Shown piece by piece: positions 1 through 7,031 of a stretch of DNA of 9,308 nt. Position 1 is the first letter of the stretch. Each line of letters begins with the position of its first letter. Under the pieces are notes generated by a model, which did no database searches, was not told where the DNA came from, and saw nothing but the letters and a program-made list of their open reading frames with translations. The stretch is from JAMXLO01 sp035511435 (GTDB taxonomy: Bacteria > Pseudomonadota > Alphaproteobacteria > Acetobacterales > Acetobacteraceae). The translations under genes were made by a program, and so were the position numbers. The DNA lies in NCBI GenBank assembly GCA_035511435.1, contig DATKFJ010000507.1, positions 1 to 9,308 on the forward strand, given 5' to 3'.

Positions 1-3000
1 AGATCGAGACTACATCGCCGATGCCGACCATCGGCCTGGCGACCGGCAGCGACAGCGCTGTCACCGGCGACGACATCACCAATGTTGCTGACCCGACCTT
101 CACCGGCGTCGCGAAAGCAGGCAGCACGATCAAGGTGCAGATCGACGGCAAGGTTGCCGGCACGGCGCTGGCCAATGCGGCCGGCGTGTGGCGCTTTACA
201 CCAGCCATCCCTTTGGCAAAGGGTGACCATACCATCACGGCAACCGCGGTCGATGTCGCAGGCAACATATCCACCGCTGCCCATTTGTCGCTGCAGATCG
301 AGACCATCTCGCCGACGCCGACCATCCGTCTGGCGCCCGCCAGTGACAGTGGCGTTGCAGGTGATGGCATCACCAATGTTGCTGACCCGACTTTCACCGG
401 CGTCGCGAAAGCCGGCAGCACGATCAAGGTGCAGATCGACGGCAAGGTCGCCGGCACCGCGCTGACCAATTCGGCCGGCGTATGGCGCTTTACACCAACC
501 ATCCCTTTGGCAAAGGGTGACCATACCATCACGGCAACCGCAGTCGATGTCGCGGGCAACATATCCACCGCTGCTCATCTGTTGGTGCAGATCGAGACCA
601 CATCGCCAATGCCGACCATCCGCCTGGCGCCCACCAGTGACAGTGGCGTTGCAGGTGATGGCATCACCAATGTTGCTGACCCGACTTTCACCGGCGTCGC
701 GAAAGCCGGCAGCACGATCAAGGTGCAGATCGACGGCAAGGCCGCCGGCACCGCGCTGAGCAATGCGGCCGGCGTATGGCGCTTTGCACCGGCCACCCCG
801 TTGGCGAATGGTGACCATGCCATCACGGCAACCGCGGTCGATGTCGCAGGCAACATCTCCACCGCTGCGCATCTGTCGCTGCAGATCGAGACCACATCGC
901 CGACGCCGACCATCGGACTGGCGACCGGCAGCGACAGCGGTGTCACCGGCGACGACATCACCAATGTTGCTGACCCAACCTTCACCGGCGTCGCGAAAGC
1001 AGGCAGCACGATCAGGGTGCAGATCGACGGCAAGGCCGCCGGCACGGCGCTGGCCAACACGGCCGGCGTGTGGCGCTTTGCACCGGCCACCCCGCTGGCG
1101 AATGGTGACCATGCCATCACGGCAACGGCGGTCGATGTCGCAGGCAATATCTCCACCGCTGCCCGTCTGTCGCTGCAGATCGAGACTACATCGCCGATGC
1201 CGACCATCGGCCTGGCGACCGGCAGCGACAGCGGTGTCGCAGGTGATGGCATCACGGATATTACGGATCCCACCTTCAAAGGCGTAGCCGGAGACGGCAG
1301 CACCGTCAGCGTGAAGATCGACGGCAAGATGGCTGGCACCGTAATGGCAAATGCAACCGGCGTTTGGAGCTTTACGCCGGTAACCGTCCTGGCGACCGGC
1401 ACCCATAGCATCACTGCCACCGCCATCGATGCTGCCGGCGATACCTCCGCTCCGGCCAGTCTGGCGCTGCAGATCGTCCCGATTGCACCTCCGCAGGCTA
1501 AGCCACCCCAAAATACTGGATCGCCGATTCCGACGCCCGTAACCACGTTGCCAGTCGCCCCGCCGCCAGGTTCCGTGGTGTATGCACCGGCGATCCCGCA
1601 ACCAACGGCCGCTGGCGATATCGTCGGCCTGGTGTTGCAGAACACCCAGACATCGGTATTGGCGGCGCGTGAGATAACCATTGGCCAGGAATTCGCCGCG
1701 GGTCAGGTGCTGCCGGGCGCGCAACTTGTAGCCAACATCAACGGCACGACCGTTCCCGTCCAAATGGACGTAAAAACGACTAACCCAGATGGTTCGGTGG
1801 CGATGGCGGTGCTGACGATGCAGCAGCCGGCGTTGGCTGCAAACAGCTCGGTCAATGTCATGTTGCAGTCGGGGGCATACGCAGTCACGCCCGACGTCAG
1901 TCTTTTGGCCCTCACCAGCACTTATAACTTCACGGTCGACCTGGCGCTGCACAATGCCGATGGCACAACTACGCCTTTCCACATCGACGTCGCGACCGCG
2001 TTGGCCGCCGCCCTGAAAGCGGGTACGGTTTCCTATTGGCTACAGGGCCCGCAGGCAACCGAGGCACGCATCGACGTGCCCATCAGTGGTTCGCTGCACA
2101 TCACGTTCGACATCACGGCATATGCCGACGGCACGACTTCAACCGATGTGCAGTTCAACAACGATCTGACTATGACGGCCAGCGGCGGCACTGTTACTTA
2201 CGACGCCATGATCAGCCAGAACGGCGCGGTCGCCTTCTCCCAGTCAAATATTACCCAGTATCAGTACCAGACCTGGGACAAGCAGATCTGGAGCAACGGC
2301 GCGCCGCAGGTGAACGTGCAGCATGACATTCTGGCACTGGAGAAAACCGGCGACATCCAGGCATATGACCTGACGACCGGTGTTTCCGCATCGCTGATCA
2401 GCAAGGAAGGGAGCCTGCTGAGCGGTCCGGGTTTCGGCGTCCTCGGGAACGCCAATATTCTGAAGTACATGCCAGAAACCGGCTCGCGGGCGGACATCGG
2501 CACAACGACGCAGGGCAACGCGGCCTGGCTGATTACGCAGAACCAGACGGCGGAGCAATATGCTCTGGCGCAAGCCGATGCGGCCGGGAGCGTCCCTTGG
2601 CACTTCTTCGATCCGACAACCGGCGCATATGTCAATGTCGCGAACTACCCGAAACTTTGGACTGATTCGTCGGCGGTTCGCCTCGGGTTCGCCGCACTGA
2701 CCCAGCCGATGCCCACGCCCGCGCAGAGCGGCTGGACACCCGACGCCGCGCATCAGCCCGATCTCGATTACGTCGCCTACCTGATGACCGGAGATCGCTA
2801 CTATCTGGACCAGCTAAATGCCCAGGCCGCCTATGACATTATCACGACGGGTCCGAATGGACGCCACTACGGGGCCGGAATTGTCGCGGACGGGGCCGAC
2901 CAGGTCCGCGCCCAGGGATGGAGCCTGCGTGAAATCGTCGAAGCTGCTGCCGCCAACCCGAACGGATCGGCGGAAAAGGTCTATTTCACCAACATCATGA

Positions 3001-4076
3001 ACGCCAACTTCACGTTCCTGCTCAGCGAGACAACCGCCGCTAATCAGGGACAGGCGACCGGCTGGATCCCGGGAAACGCCAATGGCTCCGGCGAGATCGC
3101 GCCGTGGCAACAGGATTATTTCGCAACGACGGTGGTCCTGGCGGCGGAGCAGGGCGTCGCCGCCGCCACGCAGTTGCTGCTCTGGGAGACCAACTTTCTT
3201 GCCGGCCGATTCTTGGCCGCGGCTGAGGGTCTCGACCCGCATCTTGGCATCGGCTACCGGCTCAGCACGTACACGCCGGGTGCCAGCCAGAGCGACGCCT
3301 ATCAGACCTGGGCGCAGATCGAGGCGGCGACGCTGGCAAGCGGCGATGCCTCCAACGTGTCCGCGGGTGGGACGGGCTGGACCAATGCGGACGGCAACTA
3401 CGCATCGCTGGCGCGCGCATCACTCGCCGGCGACATCACCGTCACCGGATCACCCGATGCAATGCATGCCTATGGCTGGATCACTGCCTACGCGCCGCAG
3501 GCCGGGCTGGCCTATCAGCAGTCCAATCCCGCTTTCGATATCGCGCCGCGTCTGCCTGACGGAAACTACCTGACATCGAACAACATCATTGTCTCGGGTG
3601 ATACGATTGCAAAGCATATCAGCGGTAGCAACGCTGATCAGCTAATCTACGAAACAGGTTCCGGCAATGTGACGATCACCGGTGGCACGGGTATCAACCT
3701 GCTGTTCGCCGGATCAGGGAACGATGATCTGGTGGGCGGATCGAACAACGACTACCTGTTTGGCGGCAGTGGTTCGGACATCATGTCGGCGGGTGGCGGC
3801 AGCAATTACCTGGAGCCCGGCACCGGCGCAGCAATCCTGGTATTGGCCGCGACGGTTGCGGGGCAGGATTTGATCGCCGACTTCAAGATTGGCATCGATC
3901 ACCTGGCGATCACCGACATCGCCGGCGATCCGGCGACCACGGCAGAGATCGCCACGATGGTCGCCGGTGCGACCGCGAACACCTCCGGCGCGGCGGTGCT
4001 GCACCTGTCGGCGATCCACGACGTGACGCTGCAAGGAATTACCGTCAGTCAGTTGTCGACGACGATGTTCGGCTGA
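1..4076 (+). CDS. Large Ig-repeat / RTX secreted protein with an enzyme-like middle domain (5' end outside window)
   Basis: The reading frame is open to the left edge, and bases 1-20 already encode the end of a further repeat (QIETTSP), so the protein is truncated by the window; 1351 residues are counted from the in-frame ATG at 21, which is probably internal. Order of parts in that numbering: five Ig-like repeats of 98 residues (1 to about 485), a Pro-rich hinge (about 486-530), a large domain (about 531-1180), an RTX block (about 1221-1270) with nonapeptide-like GGSGSDIM, and a C-terminal part with DLIADFKIGIDHLAI, typical of sequences following RTX repeats. RTX proteins of this type are normally exported unprocessed by type I secretion and fold on binding calcium outside the cell. 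The middle domain suggests a polysaccharide-acting enzyme or binding module (inference). No transporter genes are nearby. It could equally be an adhesin or a wall-associated hydrolase. Confidence 0.85.
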   Translation, partial: IETTSPMPTIGLATGSDSAVTGDDITNVADPTFTGVAKAGSTIKVQIDGKVAGTALANAAGVWRFTPAIPLAKGDHTITATAVDVAGNISTAAHLSLQIETISPTPTIRLAPASDSGVAGDGITNVADPTFTGVAKAGSTIKVQIDGKVAGTALTNSAGVWRFTPTIPLAKGDHTITATAVDVAGNISTAAHLLVQIETTSPMPTIRLAPTSDSGVAGDGITNVADPTFTGVAKAGSTIKVQIDGKAAGTALSNAAGVWRFAPATPLANGDHAITATAVDVAGNISTAAHLSLQIETTSPTPTIGLATGSDSGVTGDDITNVADPTFTGVAKAGSTIRVQIDGKAAGTALANTAGVWRFAPATPLANGDHAITATAVDVAGNISTAARLSLQIETTSPMPTIGLATGSDSGVAGDGITDITDPTFKGVAGDGSTVSVKIDGKMAGTVMANATGVWSFTPVTVLATGTHSITATAIDAAGDTSAPASLALQIVPIAPPQAKPPQNTGSPIPTPVTTLPVAPPPGSVVYAPAIPQPTAAGDIVGLVLQNTQTSVLAAREITIGQEFAAGQVLPGAQLVANINGTTVPVQMDVKTTNPDGSVAMAVLTMQQPALAANSSVNVMLQSGAYAVTPDVSLLALTSTYNFTVDLALHNADGTTTPFHIDVATALAAALKAGTVSYWLQGPQATEARIDVPISGSLHITFDITAYADGTTSTDVQFNNDLTMTASGGTVTYDAMISQNGAVAFSQSNITQYQYQTWDKQIWSNGAPQVNVQHDILALEKTGDIQAYDLTTGVSASLISKEGSLLSGPGFGVLGNANILKYMPETGSRADIGTTTQGNAAWLITQNQTAEQYALAQADAAGSVPWHFFDPTTGAYVNVANYPKLWTDSSAVRLGFAALTQPMPTPAQSGWTPDAAHQPDLDYVAYLMTGDRYYLDQLNAQAAYDIITTGPNGRHYGAGIVADGADQVRAQGWSLREIVEAAAANPNGSAEKVYFTNIMNANFTFLLSETTAANQGQATGWIPGNANGSGEIAPWQQDYFATTVVLAAEQGVAAATQLLLWETNFLAGRFLAAAEGLDPHLGIGYRLSTYTPGASQSDAYQTWAQIEAATLASGDASNVSAGGTGWTNADGNYASLARASLAGDITVTGSPDAMHAYGWITAYAPQAGLAYQQSNPAFDIAPRLPDGNYLTSNNIIVSGDTIAKHISGSNADQLIYETGSGNVTITGGTGINLLFAGSGNDDLVGGSNNDYLFGGSGSDIMSAGGGSNYLEPGTGAAILVLAATVAGQDLIADFKIGIDHLAITDIAGDPATTAEIATMVAGATANTSGAAVLHLSAIHDVTLQGITVSQLSTTMFG
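21..1475 (+). repeat. Tandem array of five 294-bp units encoding 98-residue Ig-like domains
   Basis: Units begin at 21, 315, 609, 903 and 1197, exactly 294 bp apart and in frame. Units 1-4 are nearly identical in DNA; unit 5 is clearly diverged, as is common at the edge of an array. Each unit carries ITNVADPTFTGVAKAGST, then IDGK, GVWRF, a GDHxITATAVDVAGNIS segment and an LQIE end. This is the pattern of bacterial Ig-like domains of large surface and type I secreted proteins (the BapA-like 'GSTVTVTIDG...NGNWSFTP...ADGTHTITATATDAAGN' type). The array continues beyond the left edge, so the full copy number is unknown. Such repeats usually act as rigid stalks that hold a distal domain away from the cell. 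Confidence 0.93.
1476..1611 (+). other. Proline-rich hinge in the large RTX protein
   Basis: About 45 residues (approximately 486-530) between the last Ig-like repeat and the large middle domain are rich in Pro, Thr, Ala and Gln (for example APPQAKPP and PVAPPPG). They lack any repeat or domain pattern. This is the composition of a flexible linker separating a stalk from a functional domain. Its function is inferred from composition and position only. Confidence 0.7.
1612..3560 (+). other. Large middle domain of the RTX protein, RIFT-barrel/toroid-like, function unassigned
   Basis: This stretch covers roughly residues 531-1180. The first half is beta-rich and starts with REITIGQEFAAGQVLPG, resembling the N-terminal barrel of YetA/exo-rhamnogalacturonan-lyase-like proteins. 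The second half looks helical, with spaced aromatic and acidic motifs: HQPDLDYVAYLMTGD (residue 911 on), QVRAQGWSLRE (961-971) and PWQQDYF (1028-1034). Motifs of the kind 'HQP...YL.TGD.YYL' and 'QVR.Q.WSLR' recur, from memory, in alpha/alpha-toroid proteins related to glycoside hydrolases and polysaccharide lyases. Catalytic residues cannot be named. A carbohydrate-active role is inferred from fold-like features only; a binding or structural role is possible. Confidence 0.4.
3681..3828 (+). other. RTX calcium-binding nonapeptide block
   Basis: About four consecutive, partly degenerate nonapeptides are visible at residues about 1221-1270: FAGSGNDDL, VGGSNNDYL, FGGSGSDIM and SAGGGSNYL. They fit the GGxGxDxUx pattern of hemolysin-type repeats that bind Ca2+ and form a parallel beta roll. 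The block is short compared with toxins carrying dozens of repeats, which is typical of large type I secreted proteins where RTX serves mainly export and folding. The following ~80 residues, with ADFKIGIDHLAI, fit a C-terminal type I secretion region. Confidence 0.85.
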
Positions 4077-4119
4077 CGACGTCGCAACCCTTGCACGCGG
4101 GAGAAAATTCGCCTTCAGT

Positions 4120-4599
4120 ATGCCCATGGTATTGGATTCCGCCGTCGTCAGGCCGATAGGCTTTCTGTCAACGCCGTTTCACGCTCTTGGCGATTGCCCA
4201 AGGAACGGCAGGCAACCCAATCCGCCGCCGCTCTGCCAGGCACACGTGTTTGCGGAATTTGTCCCCGGCCTGCGGAGCATCGAAGGCTTCACGCATCTGA
4301 TCCTGCTATACTGGATGCACGACGTACGAGCGCCGGAATTGTTGTTTACGCCGCCGTTCGATGGGCAGCCGCGTGGCGTGTTCGCCACCCGCGCACCATG
4401 GCGGCCCAATCCGATCGGTTTGTCCGTCGTTGCCTTCGAGGGGTTCGAGGCAGCCGATACGCTGAATGTGCGTTACCTCGACTGCCTTGACGGCACTCCG
4501 CTGATCGACATCAAACCGTACCTGCCAACAACGGATTGCGAGCCAGCCGCAAGCATGGGCTGGCTTGAACCGCACGCGACACGACGACAGCCTCCCTGA
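4120..4599 (+). CDS. trmO: tRNA (N6-threonylcarbamoyladenosine37-N6)-methyltransferase TrmO (TsaA/YaeB family)
   Basis: The 159-residue product belongs to the TsaA/TrmO (VirR/YaeB) family. These proteins use S-adenosylmethionine to methylate t6A at position 37 of certain tRNAs, giving m6t6A in the cytoplasm. Hallmark motifs are present: RPIGFLSTPF at the N terminus (11-20), IEGFTHLILLYWMH (54-67), GVFATRAPWRPNPIGLS (86-102) and LDGTPLIDIKPYLP (123-136). The protein is short: E. coli TrmO is about 235 residues with an extra C-terminal domain, which is absent here. The start is ATG 4120; ATG 4126, two codons later, is an alternative. A GGGAGA stretch at 4099-4104 is a weak, rather distant ribosome binding site. 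It lies 43 bp after the RTX gene on the same strand but shows no functional link to it. The family is clear; tRNA activity is by homology. Confidence 0.88.
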   Translation: MPMVLDSAVVRPIGFLSTPFHALGDCPRNGRQPNPPPLCQAHVFAEFVPGLRSIEGFTHLILLYWMHDVRAPELLFTPPFDGQPRGVFATRAPWRPNPIGLSVVAFEGFEAADTLNVRYLDCLDGTPLIDIKPYLPTTDCEPAASMGWLEPHATRRQPP

Positions 4600-4654
4600 C
4601 CCCGCTTCCGTTGACGGGAGTGGGCAAGACGAGTCACGCCGGTGCCGGTCGGTA

Positions 4655-5842
4655 TCAGATGACGCCCGCCGCGCGCAGTGTTGCAATCCTTTCCGCGTCG
4701 TAGCCGATCTCCGTCAGCACCGTATCGGTGTCGGCGCCGAACGCCGGCGCTGCTTGCCGTGGCATCGGTTCGCCAGGGAAGCGAAACGCCGGCGCCACCA
4801 TGCGGAAGTCACCATTGGGGTGGGCGTAGGGCCAGACGCGGTCCTCTTGCGTGACAAAGTCGGAGGTCAGCGCGCGCGCGATGTCGTGCACCGGTGCCGC
4901 GGGAACCTCTCCCGCGAAATGCTCTAGCCATGCGCTGGTGCCACGCGCCGATAGCGCTTCATCCAACAACAACGTCAGCTCTTTGCGATTTTCCAGGCGA
5001 GTCTTGAAGGTTGCAAAACGCGGGTTGCCGGACCACTCCGACCGACCGAGTTTCTCGCACAACACCGGCCAGAACTTCTGCTTGTTGCACATGATGAAGA
5101 TCCAGCCATCCGCGGTGCGGTAAAGCTGGCTCGGTGTCAGTGACGGATGTGCTCCGCGCGGCTCGCGTCCCTGCGCATGACCGCCATTGAGAAACCACGC
5201 CGCGAGGTAGTTCAGGTTGGACAGCGCGGTGTCGAACAGACTGACGTCGACGTCGCGCCCAACACCTGAAGCGCGCGCCGCGATGATGCCGCCAAGCAGC
5301 GCCGTGGCGGCATAGACGCCCGCCATCATGTCGACGATGGACAGTCCGAAGCGAGCCGGCGGTTCATCGGGCTCTCCGGTCAGCGACAGGTAGCCGGCCT
5401 CGGCCTGCATCAGATAGTCGTATCCGGGCCATGCGGCGCGACTACCTTCGCGGCCGTACGCCGAGAGATGCGCGCAGACAATGCGCGGGTTCGCCGATTT
5501 CAACCGATCATACGTGACGCCCAGCCGCGGTGGCTGATCGCCGCGCAGATTGTCCAGCACCGCATCGGCCTTCGCCGCAAGATCGTGCAGCACACGCTGC
5601 CCCTCCGGTGCGCGCAGGTTGAGGGTGACCGAACGCTTGTTGCGGTTGAATGCCTGGAAGAAATGGCTGTCGTACTCACCGAGAAAATACGGCCCGACGG
5701 AACGGCCGACGTCGCCGCCATCCTTCGGGTTTTCGATCTTGATCACCTCGGCGCCCATGTCGGCAAGCTGCATGGAGCCGAACGGCCCCGCGCCGTATTG
5801 CTCCACCGCCAGAATGCGCACGCCGGCGAGCGGCAGCATCAC
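4655..5842 (-). CDS. CaiB/BaiF family (class III) CoA-transferase
   Basis: The 395-residue product is a family III CoA-transferase, which moves CoA from a donor thioester to an organic acid through aspartyl-CoA anhydride chemistry. Seen: the N-terminal LPLAGVRILAVEQYGAGPFG, the ADMGAEVIKIE motif (27-37), NRNKRSVTLNL (67-76), and SIVDMMAGVYAATALL, whose Asp171 sits where the catalytic Asp of formyl-CoA transferase lies. Length is normal for the family. The start is ambiguous: GTG at 5842-5840 is directly followed by ATG at 5839-5837. Using GTG, the gene overlaps the upstream stop codon by 4 bp; using ATG, by 1 bp (TGATG). Either way translation is probably coupled to the acyl-CoA dehydrogenase gene. 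The role inferred is activation of the carboxylic acid processed by the neighbouring dehydrogenase. Donor and acceptor acids cannot be named from sequence. Confidence 0.92.
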   Translation of the reverse strand: MMLPLAGVRILAVEQYGAGPFGSMQLADMGAEVIKIENPKDGGDVGRSVGPYFLGEYDSHFFQAFNRNKRSVTLNLRAPEGQRVLHDLAAKADAVLDNLRGDQPPRLGVTYDRLKSANPRIVCAHLSAYGREGSRAAWPGYDYLMQAEAGYLSLTGEPDEPPARFGLSIVDMMAGVYAATALLGGIIAARASGVGRDVDVSLFDTALSNLNYLAAWFLNGGHAQGREPRGAHPSLTPSQLYRTADGWIFIMCNKQKFWPVLCEKLGRSEWSGNPRFATFKTRLENRKELTLLLDEALSARGTSAWLEHFAGEVPAAPVHDIARALTSDFVTQEDRVWPYAHPNGDFRMVAPAFRFPGEPMPRQAAPAFGADTDTVLTEIGYDAERIATLRAAGVI

Positions 5843-6975
5843 ACCGGATTCCGCGCGACGAGTTGGCGGGCGATAATGATGCGCTGCAACTCGTTGGTGC
5901 CCTCGCCGATCACCAGCAGCGGCGCGTCGCGGTATAGTCGCTCGACCGGAAATTCAGTCGAGTACCCGTAGCCACCATGCACGCGCATCGCCTCTGTGGC
6001 ATTTTCCAGGGCGGCTTCGGTGGCGAACAGCTTGGCCATGCCAGCCTCCATGTCGCAGCGGTCGCCGCGATCGTACATTTCGGCGGCGCGGCGGGTCAGC
6101 AGGCGCGCGGCTTCGGTGCGCGTTGCCATATCGGCCAGCTTCAGCTGGATCGCCTGGTGTTGCGCGATCGGTTTGCCGAAGGTTTTCCGGACCTGTGCGT
6201 AGCGCAGCGATGCATCCAGTGCCGCCTGCGCTATGCCGACGCCGCGCGCCGCGACGTTGATGCGGCCAAGCTCCAGGCCGGACAGCGCATGCTTCAATCC
6301 CAGGCCTTCCACGCCGCCGATCAGCCGGTCCACCGGCACGCGGTAGTCCTGAAACACCAGTTCAGCACTGTCGATTCCCTTGTAGCCGAGTTTCTCCAGC
6401 TTGCGGCTGACCGCGAACCCCGGGCCCTTCTCCGCCAACAGCATGCTCATGCCGCGGTGCCGAGGTTCCGCATGCAGATCGGTCTTCACCAACAGCGCGA
6501 AGCAGGAGCCGTGGATGCCGTTGCTGATCCAGGTCTTGGTGCCGTTCACCACATAGTGGTCGCCCTCGCGCCGAGCGGTGCAGCGGATCGCCTGGAGATC
6601 GGTGCCGCAATCGGGCTCGGTCAGCGCCAGGCCGCCGCGCAAATCGCCTGAGGCGAAGCGCGGCAGGAACTCATGCTTCTGCGCCGCCGTTCCGTTGCGC
6701 TGAACGATTGCCGCCATGATCAGGTGCGAATTGAAGATCCCGGTCACCGACATCCAAACCCGCGCGATGCGTTCCACGATGTCGGCATAGGTGGCGCACG
6801 GCAGGCCAAGCCCGCCATAGGTGGCGCTGATGGTTGAGCCGAACAGCCCCAGCTCACGCATGCGGGCGACGATAGCCTCCGGATAGATGTCGTCGTGCTC
6901 CAGCTTATGCACGTAAGGCGCGACATCGCGGGCAAGGAAGGCGTCGATCGCGTCCAGGATGAGGGTATCTGTCAT
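5839..6975 (-). CDS. Acyl-CoA dehydrogenase (FAD-dependent)
   Basis: The product is 378 residues from the ATG at 6975, the usual length of short/medium-chain type acyl-CoA dehydrogenases, which introduce an alpha,beta double bond into an acyl-CoA and pass electrons to ETF. Seen: GGLALTEPDCGTD (114-126), close to family signature 1 but with Cys where Gly/Ser/Ala/Asn is usual; TKTWISNG (147-154); a KTFGKPIAQHQAIQ segment (264-277); and HGGYGYSTEFPVERLYRDA (333-351), signature 2. Glu358 in VIGEGTNELQR sits where the catalytic base of MCAD/SCAD lies. A 19-codon extension to a TTG at 7032 would overlap the start of the divergent gene and lacks dehydrogenase sequence, so ATG 6975 is preferred although its ribosome binding site is weak. 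It is the first gene of a two-gene operon with the CoA-transferase. The substrate is unknown; at about 550 residues, methylsuccinyl-CoA dehydrogenase is a different, longer type. Confidence 0.93.
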   Translation of the reverse strand: MTDTLILDAIDAFLARDVAPYVHKLEHDDIYPEAIVARMRELGLFGSTISATYGGLGLPCATYADIVERIARVWMSVTGIFNSHLIMAAIVQRNGTAAQKHEFLPRFASGDLRGGLALTEPDCGTDLQAIRCTARREGDHYVVNGTKTWISNGIHGSCFALLVKTDLHAEPRHRGMSMLLAEKGPGFAVSRKLEKLGYKGIDSAELVFQDYRVPVDRLIGGVEGLGLKHALSGLELGRINVAARGVGIAQAALDASLRYAQVRKTFGKPIAQHQAIQLKLADMATRTEAARLLTRRAAEMYDRGDRCDMEAGMAKLFATEAALENATEAMRVHGGYGYSTEFPVERLYRDAPLLVIGEGTNELQRIIIARQLVARNPV

Positions 6976-7031
6976 GCCGGCAGTATGCGGCGCTAGGCTC
7001 TGCCGGACAACGCATCGCACAGGGACGCACA
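6976..7031. promoter_or_regulatory. Divergent intergenic region with a 7-bp inverted repeat
   Basis: These 56 bp separate the start of the acyl-CoA dehydrogenase operon (minus) from the hydratase gene (plus), so both promoters must lie here or overlap the coding ends. An exact inverted repeat CCGGCAG (6977-6983) and CTGCCGG (7000-7006), spaced by 16 bp, is a possible operator shared by both units. No clear -35/-10 pair was recognised. There is no regulator gene in the window to pair with it. Confidence 0.4.
7021..7025 (+). promoter_or_regulatory. Ribosome binding site of the MaoC-type hydratase gene
   Basis: AGGGA lies six bases before the ATG at 7032. It supports this start and also argues that the opposing TTG at the same place is not used by the dehydrogenase gene. 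Confidence 0.65.

Noticed and set aside
575..1681. Long minus-strand open frame of 368 codons opposite the Ig-like repeats
   Set aside because: It is a mirror of the repeat array: its own repeats follow the 294-bp period of the plus-strand gene. It has no recognisable domain and starts inside the middle domain.
3681..3828. Reading the RTX block as evidence for a pore-forming toxin
   Set aside because: Only about four degenerate repeats are present and no hydrophobic pore-forming region or acylation-type segment is visible; the block fits a secretion and folding role.
4052..4088. GTTG-t-CGACG / CGTCGCAAC hairpin across the stop codon of the RTX gene
   Set aside because: The 9-bp stem has a bulge and an 18-base loop, and no T-run follows it, so it is too weak to call a terminator.
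4592..4620. CTCCC...GGGAG hairpin between the trmO and CoA-transferase genes as a terminator
   Set aside because: The stem is only 5 bp with a long loop, and no T-rich run follows in either direction.
5977..6651. Plus-strand open frame opposite the acyl-CoA dehydrogenase
   Set aside because: It lies wholly antisense to a gene with clear family motifs and has no recognisable protein features; such frames are common in GC-rich DNA.
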